Origin: Perca fluviatilis
Taxonomy: Eukaryota > Chordata > Actinopteri > Perciformes > Percidae
Assembly (NCBI RefSeq): GCF_010015445.1
Contig: NC_053112.1
Location: 34,159,498 to 34,223,497, forward strand
Length of the DNA stretch: 64,000 nt
Direction: 5' to 3'
Part shown: one piece after another, positions 22,621 through 35,675 of the stretch
How the letters are laid out: the number at the start of each line of letters is the position of its first letter
How positions within the stretch are numbered: the stretch's first letter is position 1
Program-made: the position numbers and the translations under genes
The notes under the pieces: model-generated
Databases searched by the model: none
The model's input: only the letters and a program-made list of their open reading frames with translations
Told to the model about the DNA's origin: nothing

Positions 22621-25248
22621 TACTCACAAATTCAAGTTTATTGCAAATCTGTAAATGCATGCAGTATTTCTGGATTATAACTTTGGTCTTTTTCATATTT
22701 TTAACCATTACTCCTAACCATTATCATAACAATGTACTCTCCAAAGCAATTCCTGAGATCTCGGTACACAGCTTCACTAAAAAGAACTTCAGTGGGGGCA
22801 AGAAATACTAACTAACTTAGATCATTGAAACAAAATAACCACTCAGTGCAGATGGAAATTGTATGTGTAAGCAAGTACAGTACATCACAGTTAAACCAGG
22901 AAGGTGGTCTCTAAACACCACAGTTTTGATAGGCCGCAATCCCAGCAGTAGCCTTACAGCTTGTAGGTGCAGGGGCTGCCTGTTAGCCACGGATAGGGAC
23001 TGTAACTTTAGCTGCTAGCTTGAAAATGCCTCTCGTAGCTCTTGATAGTTTGCACTAATCCTGGAAAAGTAGGTGATTGTTGACCTTTCTGGATGATGTT
23101 TTTCCTGAAAAGGCGATCTTGAAAATGAAGTTAATACAGCCACACAGTCTTCTTGGCTACCTGCCACCATTTACTGCTCTAACGGTTTATCAATACTCTC
23201 TATCGTTGAATGAACTGAAGTCTTCTTCCTCACTCGCTGACAACTTTCGCGGGCCGCTTCAACTAGTGGAAGGTATTCGCGAATGCCCGGAAGATGCGAG
23301 AAAATCATCCCACCCACGACTCATCAAAATATGATTGGCTAAGACACCTGTCCCTATCAAATGCATGCCCCCATTCACTTGCATTACACAGGCATTCGGT
23401 CCAGCTACTGAAGGCCCTGCCTTCACCCAGATACCAACAGAAGAAAAATTGTGATTGGTCCATTTCCACGACCGTTATATTGAACCACCAAAAATAAGTG
23501 AGTTAACAATTATCTAGATATTATTACTATCATTTCAGTGAATAAAAACAGAAAAATAAATACATAAATAAATAAATAATTTAAGAGTACAAAAATTATT
23601 TCAAAATTTTATCTTAGGCCTTCACTGAATACCTAAATTATGTTGTCTGGCTGATCCTCTAGATTCATAATTATGCCAAGGATTAACTATGACAGCTCTG
23701 CAACAAATCTGCCTGAGTAATGTGATTTTATCCAAAATGGAACACAACAAATGAATATAATAGGGCTGATGTCAGACATTTTTCCTCTGTTTTGCATGTC
23801 TCGTATTTGTGGTAGGATAACACTGAAGCTATCACGTTCTGCCTGCAAGCAAATTTCAAGGTGAACATATATAGGTGTTGGGCGCCAGTGTACTATGGAA
23901 ACTCTACTGCATAGGAAGCACTTCTCATCATCTTTTGCATGTGTGTTGCATAGCATGCATAGGCAACCCAGTTAGTCTAACACAGACAAAAGCATCATGC
24001 ATCACAGAGGAGAACGGCCCAACTATGTATTTGAAATCCACTTGGCTTATATAACGGCCGCTGAACATCATCCTCAAAGCAAAAAGCTGAAAGAGCCAGC
24101 TCCCAGCAGACTCCCTTCCCCCCTTCTCTATCTGCTTAATCCCAAGAGCTGTGTGGGGTTATAAAATGACTGAAAGTGTTGTGGATGACCAAATGTAAAA
24201 AATTACAGGGATTTACACTGCCCCCAAACAGTTATACTGTAATCTGGGCCCACATATCTTTATAGCCCAGGATGTACAACAATAAAGTAGAGAAAAGTCA
24301 GGTGTTACATGACCAATGTCACTGACTTAGGCCCATCTTCCATTACTGATTTGATACCAAGAAAAGAACAAAGAATGTGTGCTTTACTGTGGCAAGGCCA
24401 TAGATCAAAGCTCTAGCAGAACAAATCCTTTGAAAAGCAGAACACAACAAAGACCACACTGCCTTGAGCGCCTTTACAAGACAGGAGCTTTTTTATTTTT
24501 CATTGGAAACTTCATCAACGTCGTTGACTTGTGTTGTCCCCCAGGGGTCAATTTTAGGGCCTTTATTCACTTTTGAGCAGCAGATCTCTTAAAAAACAAA
24601 ACTACTCTTCATGACTACATTACACAAGAGTGAGTGGGAAAATGTGTTAATTTGAGCTTAAATTAGTCTTGACTTTGATAACACACAGTAACTATGATAA
24701 AATATTTTAAACTCAAGGTTTACTTGCTGGCTAAGGGGGGTGACCACCCCTGTTGCAGTCTCAAGCCATACACAACTACCCTTTATCACCAAAGTTATGT
24801 TTTTCAGGTCGAGGACAGGTTGGATAATTACTTCAGCCATGAGAGGTGGCCGCCTAACAAGAAATGTAATTATGGGTGGTTATGAACTTCTTGCACAATT
24901 GACCCATACGGTCGTTTTCTGGGTGAGGACGATCTGTTTTTTTACTGTTATATTAAGTTATTTCATGACTGATTTATGAGACCATTTTCGTTGTTTGTAG
25001 CACAAATGTAACTCTTCTTTGTAAACTGACCTTACACAATATCCAAAGACACACATTTTTTTTTTACCTACATAAAAACTACAAAACAAAGTCTCAGCAA
25101 TGAACCTTTAAGCAATCACCAATTTGTATTCAATATTTCATAATTAAACGTTTTGAGTTATAGACAAAAAAGATCAAATAAAATGCATCAGGACATGACG
25201 TAAATTTGCGTTGCAGTACTCGCCCAAGTTTAATAGCGGGTGCAGAGC
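22621..25248. other. Intergenic DNA, mostly unremarkable, with one dispersed repeat
   Basis: No ORF with recognisable similarity. CpG- and CCAAT-bearing sequence at about 23220-23490 (GATTGGCTAAGACACC, TGTGATTGGTCC) resembles old non-autonomous transposon DNA, but its ends were not identified. A repeat shared with 42503-42545 sits at about 24843-24885 (see that entry). Confidence 0.3.
24843..24885 (+). repeat. Dispersed repeat, copy A
   Basis: The segment around GCCGCCTAACAAGAAA then ATTATGGGTGGTTATGA matches 42503-42545 with few differences. The preceding ~100 bases differ, so these may be the ends of two members of an unidentified transposable element. Confidence 0.5.
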
Positions 25249-26557
25249 AGAGGCCTGTACTACGAATCCAGATCAACAGGCCCTGGATTTCTTTCAGTTA
25301 TCCGGCTTCACTAACCCTAACAGCCGCGGTCCCGCATAACCCGTGTCACGACGGTGGTTAACAACTAGTTCAGTCAACTCAGGGTTTCCCAATCCAGTGG
25401 CGCGTGCGTTCACATAAAAGAGGTGGTGTTTGCGCACCACGACCAATCAAAAACATCTACCAGAGTCGCATATTTTAAACAAGAAGAGCAAACTATAATT
25501 CTACATAAATATGAAGAACACAAACACGGTTTTACAGGCAAAGCCGATGCTGTTTTACGTAAATCACAACGCTTATCCTATCAATATCTCTTCCAGTGGC
25601 GTAGTCTACGTGATAGTAAGCTCCAGGATTTCTATATAGGCTGCCCACTTAAAAATGCCCAATGACACGTAACAACATAGGCTACTTTCAATTATATTTT
25701 TGATACATTTTGAATTGTCGTCCGTGCTTTTTTCTTAACATCTATAGGCTGAATAAAGGTATTTTTACTGTAAATTGGTGCATTAAAGTGTATCGGAATG
25801 CAGGAAATGAAGTCGTTGATGCTTAAAACTTCCCTGGGGAAGGAAACCCAGGCCCCCCCACTATGATATGCCCCCCTCCTGCCCCAAAGGCAGATTCTGG
25901 CCAATATACAGTAGGCTACAGTATACCCACTATAATAGCCTACATTAGACTACACTGGTCACTTCCCCATCAGTCAGGCACAAGATCTGACCATAATTAC
26001 ACTTTTGCTTTCCATGAACTGTCGTTGCTTTAGCCTTTTATTTCAGTTGAAACCCTGGCAGTGGTAAGCGATCGTGAGAGAAAATAAAAAAATATCAAAA
26101 CATAATTCTAACCGATGTGCGTATTGGCGACACACGGCTAAAGAAGCCGACAAATAGCCTATATGTAATTCCCTCCTCTTAAAATCTATATCTTTCATAA
26201 AGATCCCATCAGTGAATGTTAACGGGGTTGTCGGCCTCTAAATGTTTTAACTTTTATGAGTGCACCCCTCTCCCCCTCTCCCCCTCCCCTCTCTCTCTCT
26301 CTCTCTCTCTCCCCTCGCACCGAGCGGTGACGCCGTTATCAATCGAGTATTGATTGGTCAGTAGGCGGTGCTTTAACACCGGGTCTCTAATCTCCAACTT
26401 AACCTGCTCCCGACCAGGTTAGGTGTTCAGCATGAGTTACCACGGCGATTGAACCCGATAACAACTAATCCACCTTCGTGGTACAGAAAACCTTGGGTTG
26501 AACCTGAAGTTAGCTCGTTAATGCCAAATCTTGCTTATAGTAGGCCTACAGGCCTCT
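25249..26557 (+). mobile_element. Harbinger/ISL2EU-like element with Myb-like protein remnant
   Basis: Starts AGAGGCCTGTACTACGAATC and ends ...CTACAGGCCTCT, so the tips are inverted. The second layer is also inverted: GTACTACGAATCCAGAT on the left, and GTACCACGAAGGTGGATTAG on the minus strand at the right. This tip form is familiar from fish Harbinger/ISL2EU-group elements. The interior encodes a decayed Myb-like protein (next entry) and contains a CT microsatellite (26289-26312). The target duplication is not clear, so the outer bases are approximate to a few positions. Confidence 0.65.
25423..25665 (+). pseudogene. Myb/SANT-like transposon accessory protein, N-terminal fragment
   Basis: The 80-codon ORF contains YFKQEEQTIILHKYEEHKHG followed by FTGKADAVLRKSQR. 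This matches the first helix region of the Myb/SANT-like DNA-binding proteins encoded beside Harbinger-type nucleases, in which an EEQ..IL..YEE..H..T.K pattern precedes a W..IAD.VNA helix. That second half is missing, so the gene is truncated. The assignment rests on this one motif. Confidence 0.55.
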
Positions 26558-27244
26558 GAACGCACCATTGCATCTGATTGTTTTGGTTTAATTACCCACA
26601 ACTATTTGGGATTGTTAAAATTCTATGGGACACATTTAACTCTTATATGATTTCAATATGAGCTACAGTGACATTTGAGAGTTCAGAATGAGAAATCTAT
26701 GCAGAGACAGATATCAGAAGATATTAGATATTGTAGGAAATATTACTTTGAGAGGGAGGATAGGTTTCAAATTGGAGCTATATTTAGGTAGGAGTAGTTG
26801 GCATTAAGCAAGCATATTCTTTTTTATTTGTATGAGTGTACAATATTGTGTGTGAGCACTGGGTTATTTTATCAGAGGATACTGCCAGGAAAGGCACGAA
26901 GATGAATCATGTTTCAATTGGCTCTTACAATACTGACATTCTTTCTAGTCCTAATCCTTTTTGTTATTACTTTGAGAATTTAAACATCCTGTGCGGTACC
27001 TGTTTCAATGGACACGACTTCGCTGCTCCAGTCATATGTGCATGCTACTGTGATAATGAAGCCGTTCAGCCACCTTTAGTGTTCTTAAGAAACACTTGCC
27101 AGGGGAGTGTGAGGCTGACATCTTAATAGAGTGAGGTGACATGTGTGTGCCCTAATTAGTGTGATACTACTTTTACTTTGCGAGATAATTAGATTTTATT
27201 TAAACAATCACCTTTTAGGCGACGTCATTATCTGCCATGAAACA

Positions 27245-27245
<1 letters not shown>
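26558..27245. other. Intergenic DNA, nothing recognised
   Basis: A 96-codon ORF (26836-27126) has several cysteines but no recognised domain; no repeats were seen. Confidence 0.3.
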
Positions 27246-27246
<1 letters not shown>

Positions 27247-27281
<35 letters not shown>

Positions 27282-27288
27282 CACACAC
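27247..27288. repeat. (CA)n microsatellite
   Basis: A CA run of about 40 bases with one interruption near its right end. Confidence 0.95.
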
Positions 27289-29590
27289 TCAGATATACAG
27301 TATATACAGAATTTTTTTTTTGTCTCACAGCAGTTTACATTTTACTTTTTTTACTCAAAAGCCCAGGTGTTACTAATTACATGAACAAATCGCTCTTCTG
27401 TCAGCGGACGAGATCTATTGGTGGCAGCAGCAGGGAGCGGTGACAAAAAGCAAGCAATACACTGTTTGTCTCTTATTCACAGTCTGTACAGAAAGTCCCA
27501 GAAAAATCCTAACATCCCAATTTAATAAAATGATATCATCCATTCATGTCATGGCCTCCACCACTGCTTAACCTTTCCCCTCTCTCTCAGTGTGTGTGTG
27601 TATGTGGCTATGATTACCCAAGCAGAGTCAGGTGTGCCGGTTCTGAGTGGCGCTTCACCAGCTTCCTCCCATTCTACTATGAAATCTGGCTACAAGAACT
27701 CAGCACTGCCACACTCATACTGACAGAAAGTTGCTCTCGCTGATTCCGTCTGCTCAGTTTTTTTTTTTATTCCTGTGTGACTGTTTCATTTTAGGTTTTA
27801 AGGTTGTAAATATATCTTCTTACAAATTCTACACCTGCCTCTTTCCCCCGGTGTCTATAGCGTGGGTTCCCTAGTTCGGCTGGAACAATTCAACTTGTAC
27901 TCATTTTCCAATATTTTTTAGTTTTAGTTTTTTTTAAGTATGTACCTCTGCATGACAGGGTAGCCTAATTAAATCCAATATAGGCAATCTGTGATTATCA
28001 TGACAGCTGGATATGCTTCTCAGAGATGCACATAAGCATCCCAGGGAAGCATGTTCCAGTGAACACACTAGGGCTTCTTGCACTGTTAATGGAGATGACT
28101 AATCCTTATTTCTTTTATCTCATTAAGCCCCTTTTGGTTGAATTAACTCTGTATACATGCATTTAATCAACATCAATATCATGATGCATGACTTAGCAGA
28201 TATAGAAATAACAATAACAAAATGAATCCAGATATATTGTTTGTTTTTGTGTGTTTCAGATTTCTCTTAACTCTGCTGAGATATAGTCCCATGATTCTAC
28301 AGGATTCTGGAGGCAGTGTAGTTCACCACTACACCAGACTATCTGTAGTGCCAAGCAACCCCCACAACCAGAGAAAAAAAACAAAGTCTGAAGAATCTGC
28401 AGAAAAATTCACCTTATTGAATTAGTACAGTAAATAAGCATTCACAGGACTTCCCCTCTTTTCCTGGATTGCAAGCACGATGGCTGTTTTGATATTGAAC
28501 TATGGAGGGCACTACAGTGCCTTATGTCTGCAGCATCTCCTATAATGCGTAACATCTTACCAAATTTTTACTTTTAAAGTGGGTGAATCATGTACTGTTT
28601 TACTGAACTAGTCCAAAAGGATGTTAAATATTCTGTATAACATTTAAAAAATCCAAAGTATCCATGCCATGGTAAAATGTTGTTTTTCATAGTATTTACA
28701 ACAGGTTTGAAACCTCAATAACATCAGTGAATCAAATGGAAATAAAAAAGTATGTAGCTCTGAATGTACAAACAGCATGGTAGTTTAGATGTCTATCTTG
28801 CCCCCTATATAGGAGAAAAGGCCGAAGATATCACACCAGGCGTGGTTAAACGAGTCCACCCAAGATTTAAAAAGAGTCTGTAGAAGACAGGAACATCAAC
28901 GGAGAACAAAAATGGTTTAAATGTATTTCATGAACTCTGGAAAGATGCGATGATCAACTATCAAAAGGCAGTTTACAGTTTTTGATGATTGCTTACACAC
29001 TGAAATCAAACGTATTACACAATTATCAAAACCTTACACTCAAGGAGCAAAACATCAGCCCAGATGTGCACCACTATAAGCACAATGTCAGCCTCACGCT
29101 TTTTGCAAAACAATACACACAGTGATTTGCAAAACAGTAAACACACTTGTATACATTAGACCCACAAGTATATCATGATGTCACTTCCTTGCAATTCCAA
29201 AGCACTGACTGTCAAATTACCACACCTAGGAGCCAACCACACACAGCCATCAGGTACACAAACACATGATTGCTTATTTGTAGACACACCAATCAGGTTT
29301 AAGCACTATAAAAATGCAGCAGGTAAGTCTAGTATTTTCTGTACTGTATTTTCAGTATTATTTCAGGTTGTGCTAATTGTGTGTTGTGTTTTGAAAAACC
29401 TTTCCATTTTTTCAAAATAGTAAGAGACAAGAGCTTTGTTCTTTTCTAACTTAATTTTAGCTAATCATTCCAACCCTAGAATTTTATTCAAAGTTATGGA
29501 CTCGGTCACTACCCCCTCCTTCTCTCATTTTACTGATGCCTCACATGAATTGTGTGAGAATATTTTAAGCTTTTTGAAAAAAAAAAAAGA

Positions 29591-29633
<43 letters not shown>

Positions 29634-30488
29634 TGCGTGAGACATAGACAAGCTGATAGAGACCCATAGTTTCAGCAATGTAAAATTGACAGATGTTGAT
29701 GCTGGACAGTTAAGAGAACATATCATTACAAAATCTGATGAACTCACTTTGAGCTTAAAGTAATTGACTGCCTTGTGACAAGGCAAAGAAAACGTATCTT
29801 TTTTTCTGACTGAAGTGCTGTCGATGTCGAATGAATTTGCTGAGATGAATTAATGTTTGTACTCTTATAATACACTAAATCATGGCAGGAACAGCAGGTT
29901 CCTTCTGAAATTGCAAAGTCAGGAGTTTCCATCCCTTCCATATGTGCATAGGCTGTGTTCCAATTCAGAGGCTAGATCATCATAAGTCCCCATTTCTGGA
30001 CTGAAAACATCATATCAGGTCGACAAGGACTGTCCCATTTCAGTCCCATTTCCTCCAAAGGCAACCACAGATGCAGAAATGCTTATTTTGCACAAGTGGT
30101 GTCCCCAAGCTCCCATAATCCATCGCGAACAGGTCTGTTGTAAATGCTTAAACATCATGATCTTATAAAGTCCGAAAATATAATTTGACCACATTGTATT
30201 GCACAGTTTATTAGTCACTGGTAAATGTAAAAAAGACACTGCAGGGTGTAAATAATGGAAGCCAGAAAACACATTTACCAGGCACTCTAACACGGTTGAT
30301 TGTCTATCTTGTGTTAAAATGAGAAACACAATAGAATGCCTGTTCTATTTAATGTACCTGAAGTGTAAGTTCAACTGAGTCCAGGCAGGCCTTGCTGCCT
30401 GGATAGGTTTTGTTGGTTGGGTGCACCCACGAGTATGTTTATGTAATGGTTGGTTGGAGCTGACACCGTCTTACCACGGTCCAAATCA
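27289..30488. other. Intergenic DNA, nothing recognised except a GT run
   Basis: AT-rich with short chance ORFs. The segment 28960-29330 is rich in AAAACAGTAAACACAC-like words and may be an old transposon, but no ends were found. A GT microsatellite lies at 29591-29630. Confidence 0.3.
29591..29630. repeat. (GT)n microsatellite
   Basis: A GT run of about 40 bases preceded by an A tract and a GAGTGTAT lead-in. Confidence 0.95.
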
Positions 30489-30496
30489 CTGAATGA

Positions 30497-31337
30497 TAGG
30501 GTGACCAAATGTCCTCTTTTGCCCGGACATGTCCACTTCTTACTGTCCGGGGCATCCGGGTGGGGGTGGGGGTTTATAAATTCATGAAAATGTCCGGTTT
30601 TCACTGTTTTTCATGGGACCATTAAGCTTGTACTTAAACTGACTGGCACTTTGCACACAATACTACGGTACTTTGTTGTGTGACGTAATTCCCGAGAGGC
30701 TGCCTTATGGGCGGCTCTGCGACGCACACATACACAGGGGACCAGAGCAGACAGCGGAGCAGCATTGCACACAAAATGCCGAAGCGTTTCCTGCTAAAGA
30801 TTTTCCACCATGGTCAGAAAACACAAGGGAGACAATTTGTTTCTCTCACTATGACTCTAGAGTCGTACTCGCTCGCCGTCACTCTCACTTCTCCCTTGCT
30901 CTGTGACTAAAACAAGCTAGTGCAGCTTCACAGTTGAACGGCAAAAAAAATGTCCCACGTACCGCCCTGGTCGGGACCGGACAAGTGGGAGGCGGAGTGC
31001 CCCGTGTGCAAAGCTGGCACATATGTTTTAGTGTCTTTATTATTTATATTATTACATTGAAAAGGTATTAAGAGATATTTTGTTGAAGCTGGATTTTCTA
31101 ACACAGAAGAGGTCATATTTAGAACATTATTTCATATTATTTATTTATTTTAAAAGAGAGCTATTATTTTGTTACAGGTTGTTACAGATTTTATTTTATT
31201 TTATTTTATTAGAAGTTATTTTTGCACCATTGAGGCATAATAAAGCATGTTCATTAACCTCTGTGAAGCCTGTCTGGATTTGTCTCGAGGCTGGGCCGAG
31301 TGTCCTCTTTTTTGGAAATCAAAACATGGTCACCCTA
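30497..31337. mobile_element. Non-autonomous hAT element (841 bp) with 8-bp target duplication
   Basis: The left tip is TAGGGTGACCAAATGTCCTC and the right tip on the minus strand is TAGGGTGACCATGTTTTGAT. The flanking 8-mers CTGAATGA (30489-30496 and 31338-31345) are identical. Both ends carry the motif GAGGACA (CCTCTTTT near the left, GTCCTCTTTT near the right). The interior has a decayed coding-like start at 30776 (MPKRFLLKIFHHGQKTQGR) with no zinc finger or catalytic core. Boundaries are exact thanks to the duplication. Confidence 0.9.
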
Positions 31338-31882
31338 CTGAATGAGATAGTAGAGTTGCTCAAACAGGTCAGAGATCAGGCTCTTGGACTCAAATAAAAG
31401 CAATAAAACTTCTAAAAACACTCATTGGGGAGGGGCAGCAGCGAATACTACCGTAGGTACCAACACTACCAATATGCAACTGCATTTGCTACGGTCAGTA
31501 ACTTTTATGCAAATTGAAGAACTTTGTAATAAACAAGTCAAGGGAAACACTGTGAACACACTTGGTTCACACTGCGGTTCTCTGGCAAGGAGGTTTTTGG
31601 GTAAAATAGTCAGCCAAAATTAAAGCACAAAAATCTGTTTTATGGTTTGCCATCAGCAAAGCCTTTTTCTCAACTTCACTGCGTCTGTAGTGAAAGGAGA
31701 ATTCCGGCCAATTTTTACATTAATCTTGATCGCTATAAATATGCGAGTACTTTCGATTGAAAAAAAACCGACCTGAATCGGTCCTAGCAAACTGGAGTTG
31801 CTGCAGCTACCTCTACGAGCTTCCACTGAGCTAAAACAGTAGTTGTCGGGGCAGGTTTTAGAGTGCCTTTGTGCCTCTTAAC

Positions 31883-32953
31883 TAGGGCTGGGACAATTCG
31901 TTGACATAGTCGACGTCATCGATTACGTAAATGCGTCGACAAAAATAATTTGCTTCAACGCGTCACTAAATAAAATAAATAAATAAAACTTGCGTGCAAA
32001 TTAATTAATGTAATGCGGAACTAATGTAATGTGGAACTACTGTTAGATACGCAGGTTCTAGGGACACCTAAACTGTAGCCCCGCCTTAGCTCTGAAGCTA
32101 GCCGAGCTCCTCCGCCTACGTGCAGTTTTTTATCAGGTCGACGGTCCAGTGAGTGAGTCAGAGATAGCAGCACGAAAGGACGAGTATGGCGAGTGGTTGC
32201 GACCCACAAGAGTTCCCCGCCGGCCTCTTTAAGATCGCAAGTTTGGGAAAACTTTGAGACTGTATGGCTGCAGCCTGGAGCCTCCCGTGTCATGCCTTCT
32301 CATCTCACGCCGCCCCGCCTCGAAAATGTCGGTCTTCGGGTCAGTTCCTGTAGTAGGCTACAGGCGAGAGAGTGGTGGATAAGACGAGGACTGTGTGTCG
32401 GCGTTGTTCAGCAGTTGTTGGGTGTGTGAGTGGAAATACATCTAACACACTAACACATATCCAACAGCATCACCAAGATGTGCCAATCACTGGAACGAGA
32501 CAAAATAAAACTGTCCAACTTCTCCCTACAGTGCTTACCCAGCCTTTAGATACAAATAATTAAAGTTAAATTAAAGGAAGAAGAGCTTGGATGTTAAACA
32601 AGAGCTTATTCATTATTTTACCTACTACTGTTAAAAAAAGTAAATACAGGCTACTCTTTTTGCACTTGCTCTGTTTACTTTAAGTTTTTATTTTTGTATC
32701 TGGCTTCAGGTTGCACTAAAAATTAATTTTACTTGAACAGTGCAGTGTTAAACAGTTTTAATAAATAGAAATTTGAACCTTATTGAAATTTGTTTTGTGT
32801 AAATTGTTAATAATTGAGAAATGGGAAAATAATCGCTAATCAAAAAATTAATCGTTAGATTAATCGAAAAATTAATCGTTACATTAGTCAACTAATCGAA
32901 AAAAATAATCGCTATATTAATAGTTTAAAAAATAATCGTCTGGGACAGCCCTA
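31883..32953 (+). mobile_element. hAT element (1,071 bp) with BED-finger remnant, nested in the foldback element
   Basis: The left tip is TAGGGCTGGGACAATTCGTT and the right tip on the minus strand is TAGGGCTGTCCCAGACGATT. The flanks CTCTTAAC (31875-31882) and CTCTTAAT (32954-32961) agree in 7 of 8 bases. Both ends are packed with TCGATTA/TAATCG words (for example ATTAATCGAAAAATTAATCG near the right). It inserted exactly at the inner edge of the foldback element's left arm. A remnant BED-finger gene lies inside. Confidence 0.88.
32187..32563 (+). pseudogene. hAT transposase N-terminal remnant (BED zinc finger)
   Basis: Reading across frames, SQVWENFE (about 32238-32262) is the aromatic start of a BED finger. 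VDKTRTVCRRCSAVVGC followed by VSGNTSNTLTHIQQHH (32375-32479) supplies the CxxC, the GNTSNxxxHxxxHH helix and the paired histidines. The two parts lie in different frames and are separated by unrelated sequence, so the gene is dead. No catalytic core is present downstream. Confidence 0.7.
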
Positions 32954-33029
32954 CTCTTAATTCAATTCAATTCAATTTTATTTATAGAATCCCGGTCTGG
33001 CCTGCTAGCGCGGCTAAAGGAACTACAGA

Positions 33030-33218
33030 TTGACAATGCCAAGCCTCCTACTCACCAACACCAGATTGATCACACACAAAATGGATGAGCTACAAATACA
33101 CACAGAACTGCTGCATGATGATTTTCACAGAAGCCTGGCTGAACACACTTATCATGGGCGGCAGCTAGCAGCTAACAGGGCGAGCTACCCACCGGCAGGA
33201 TCGAGACAGGGTAAGTGA
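33030..33218 (+). pseudogene. LINE endonuclease-domain fragment
   Basis: The ORF reads ...LTNTRLITHKMDELQIHTE then LLHDDFHRSLAEHTYHG. Its pattern (N.R....KMDEL......F, then TE.WLN in a neighbouring frame) is that of the AP-endonuclease domain of non-LTR retrotransposons. There is a frameshift after the DDF segment. It is a short fragment within the loop of the foldback element. The exact clade cannot be told from this length. Confidence 0.5.
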
Positions 33219-33499
33219 ATTTAAACAACGTCTGAGTTGAAAACGCATTGTGTTGTCACGTAAGGGCCCTGTTCATGTTGCACAGACATTTTAATTGCAT
33301 TTTGTGTCTGTTAAGAGGCACAAAGGCACTTTAAAACCTGCCCCGACAACTGCTGTTTTAGCTCAGTGGAAGCTCGTAGAGGTAGCTGCAGCAACTCCAG
33401 TTTGCTAGGACCGATTCAGGTCGGGTTTTTTTCAATTGAAAGTACTTGCATATTTATAGCGATCAAGATTAACGTAAAAATGGGACGGAATTCTCCTTT

Positions 33500-34823
33500 A
33501 ATGCCCTCTGGGAGATGTTAAGAAATTTTAACGACGTGTTCGTTTGATTTGAGGAGGAAGGAGAGGCTTGGTCCAATTGAAAGTTAAATAAGAGATTTAA
33601 TAAAACAGAATGATGAAAACGACATGACAAAAACAATACAACAATAAAACATTAAACACTGCCAGCAGTGGACTGAAAGGATGCTTCCCCTTGTGAGGGT
33701 CACATAAAAACAGTCCTGAGTCATTCGATCTCCCATTTATTCCCTACACCTGGGTGGTTCCTCAAATTAAATCCCTCCTTATTGGTCAGATGTCTTCAAA
33801 TGAAAAGGTGTTATTTCCCAATCAATGTGTCTTGAGGCCACACCCGTTCACAGGATCTTACCAAGTCGGTGTCAATTGTTTCCAAACTACAGGAATACTC
33901 ATTCTTTGTCCTAATCAAGTCTGGCCCAACAGGGGATGGCTCTCAAAGTTGTTTAAACAATAGGTCTTCTAGAGCTTCTACCTCTATGCTAAATAACAGA
34001 CATGACTTATTCAATTCTTTAGAAGCCAGGGTTGGGGTGAGGCAGTCGAACGCTGATTAGGCTTAATCAGTATTGAAACAATAATTTTCGGATCAGCTTC
34101 AGTGTCACTCAGTCTCACAGCAGTTTACATAAAATAGGTTACATTTTTAACCTAAAAGTATATTTCTCTAAAACATCACCAATGTTTTAACTTTTTTAAC
34201 TTCAACAGAGACTAACTAGGTGATAGGAAGCAGATGTGCAGATAGGTGTAAGAATCAGGTGAGTGGAACTGGTGGGATTACACTAAGGGCACTGGTGTTG
34301 TTACACATGTGAATTATTGTCTCCTATAAAGAACAATGAACAACACCTTTTGATGAGAAGTTTGGGAAATTACATATGCACTGCTTAAGATGTCTATATT
34401 CTTTTCAATATCCATACCAAAATATCCACATAGCATGCATGAAGCAATCACATTGCCTGAGAACTATAATAAACTGAAGACAAGGTATTGATAGCTTATC
34501 GTCAGCTGACTCTGTTTTTGGCAAGTCACAAAAGCACATGAACGCAACGGTCTGTTTTGCTTTCTAGGCTTTAACAAAGACAGCAGTTACGTTCCATGCC
34601 CTATTCATGCTTGTTCAGTAACTGAAATAGGGCATTCATTCTTTAGGGCTATTTAACAGTGTTTTATAATATTCAAATACATGCAGACATAGTGCCAGTA
34701 CAGGCTTGGAAGCCAACTGCAAAGGCCATCATCACACTGAAGCCAAAAAGACAATTACTGCTATTAGCTCATAAGTGGGTAATTTAGCCGGAATTAAATT
34801 AGCTATTCAGATACAAGCCATTG

Positions 34824-34829
<6 letters not shown>
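33500..34829. other. Intergenic DNA, nothing recognised
   Basis: Short ORFs only; no repeats with definable ends. Confidence 0.3.
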
Positions 34830-34894
<65 letters not shown>

Positions 34895-34905
34895 ACACAC
34901 ACACA
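34830..34905. repeat. (CA)n microsatellite
   Basis: A CA run of about 75 bases with a single T interruption near 34890, preceded by GCGCGC exactly as in the run at 4030. Confidence 0.98.
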
Positions 34906-35675
34906 GGGTAGGGCAGCGCCTATTAGTTATTAGTTGTCGCCAATTGAACCACTCTTTGCAGGGCCTTGCGTTTTGTTACTGTTTGTTACTGTTGTGATGT
35001 ACTGTACTGTACAGTGATGTTCGTGCATCTCAATAGAATAGAAATTGCTCAGTATTTGATGCAATGCCTGGAAGTTCTTCACGTCTTGTCATTGACTTTG
35101 TATGCAATCACTCCACATCAAAAACCTTGCATTGTGCACTGTCTGAGCAAATCTCTAAAAGTGTCTAATGAAAGCTTGTTTATTTAACCTGTACACAAAC
35201 AGAAATGTAATTTGTGGTTTTAGGGAGAGTTACGTGCTGTAACTGTATTTTATGAAAATCAACAGTTGGGCAAAGTGACTTCCTGGAGTCTTGTCTTCAC
35301 AGCAAGTCCCCACCAGTTCATCTCTTCCCACGTGTCTTCAGAAACCACATTAAACAGATACAGATAAGTGCATTGACATCTCAAAGAGAATTAAGGAAGT
35401 CTTGGTGGTTTTTCAAATGGATAAATCACATTATTAAAAATGACTTGGTAGTTATTTTTAGCTCTTTTCATTATGAAGTGGCATATTCAGACCAACCAAT
35501 CTATCCCTTCGACAGAGGGATGATGGTGTCTGAATGTGGAATTAGCGCATGCCTCCACAGCGTCTTTGTACGATTTTTTACTTTTAATGACTGCACTAAT
35601 TAAGTCCTCCTCGGGTCCTGGATAAAACAGGAAAAGAAATTAAAAGATGGGTTGAGAGACAAAGAAAGATAGTGA

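Larger units (their letters stand above)
31693..33499. mobile_element. Foldback-type DNA element with ~190-bp inverted arms and nested insertions
   Basis: The left arm 31693-31882 (starting AAAGGAGAATTCCGG) and right arm 33310-33499 (ending CGGAATTCTCCTTT) are inverse complements over about 190 bases at roughly 95% by eye. They share GATCGCTATAAATATG and GACCTGAATCGGTCCTAGC. Long inverted arms with little unique sequence between them mark a foldback DNA transposon or MITE. The loop now holds a hAT element (31883-32953), a short reverse LINE tail (about 32961-32985) and a LINE endonuclease fragment (33030-33218). The target duplication was not resolved; a TTAA-like end is possible on the right only. 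Confidence 0.8.
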
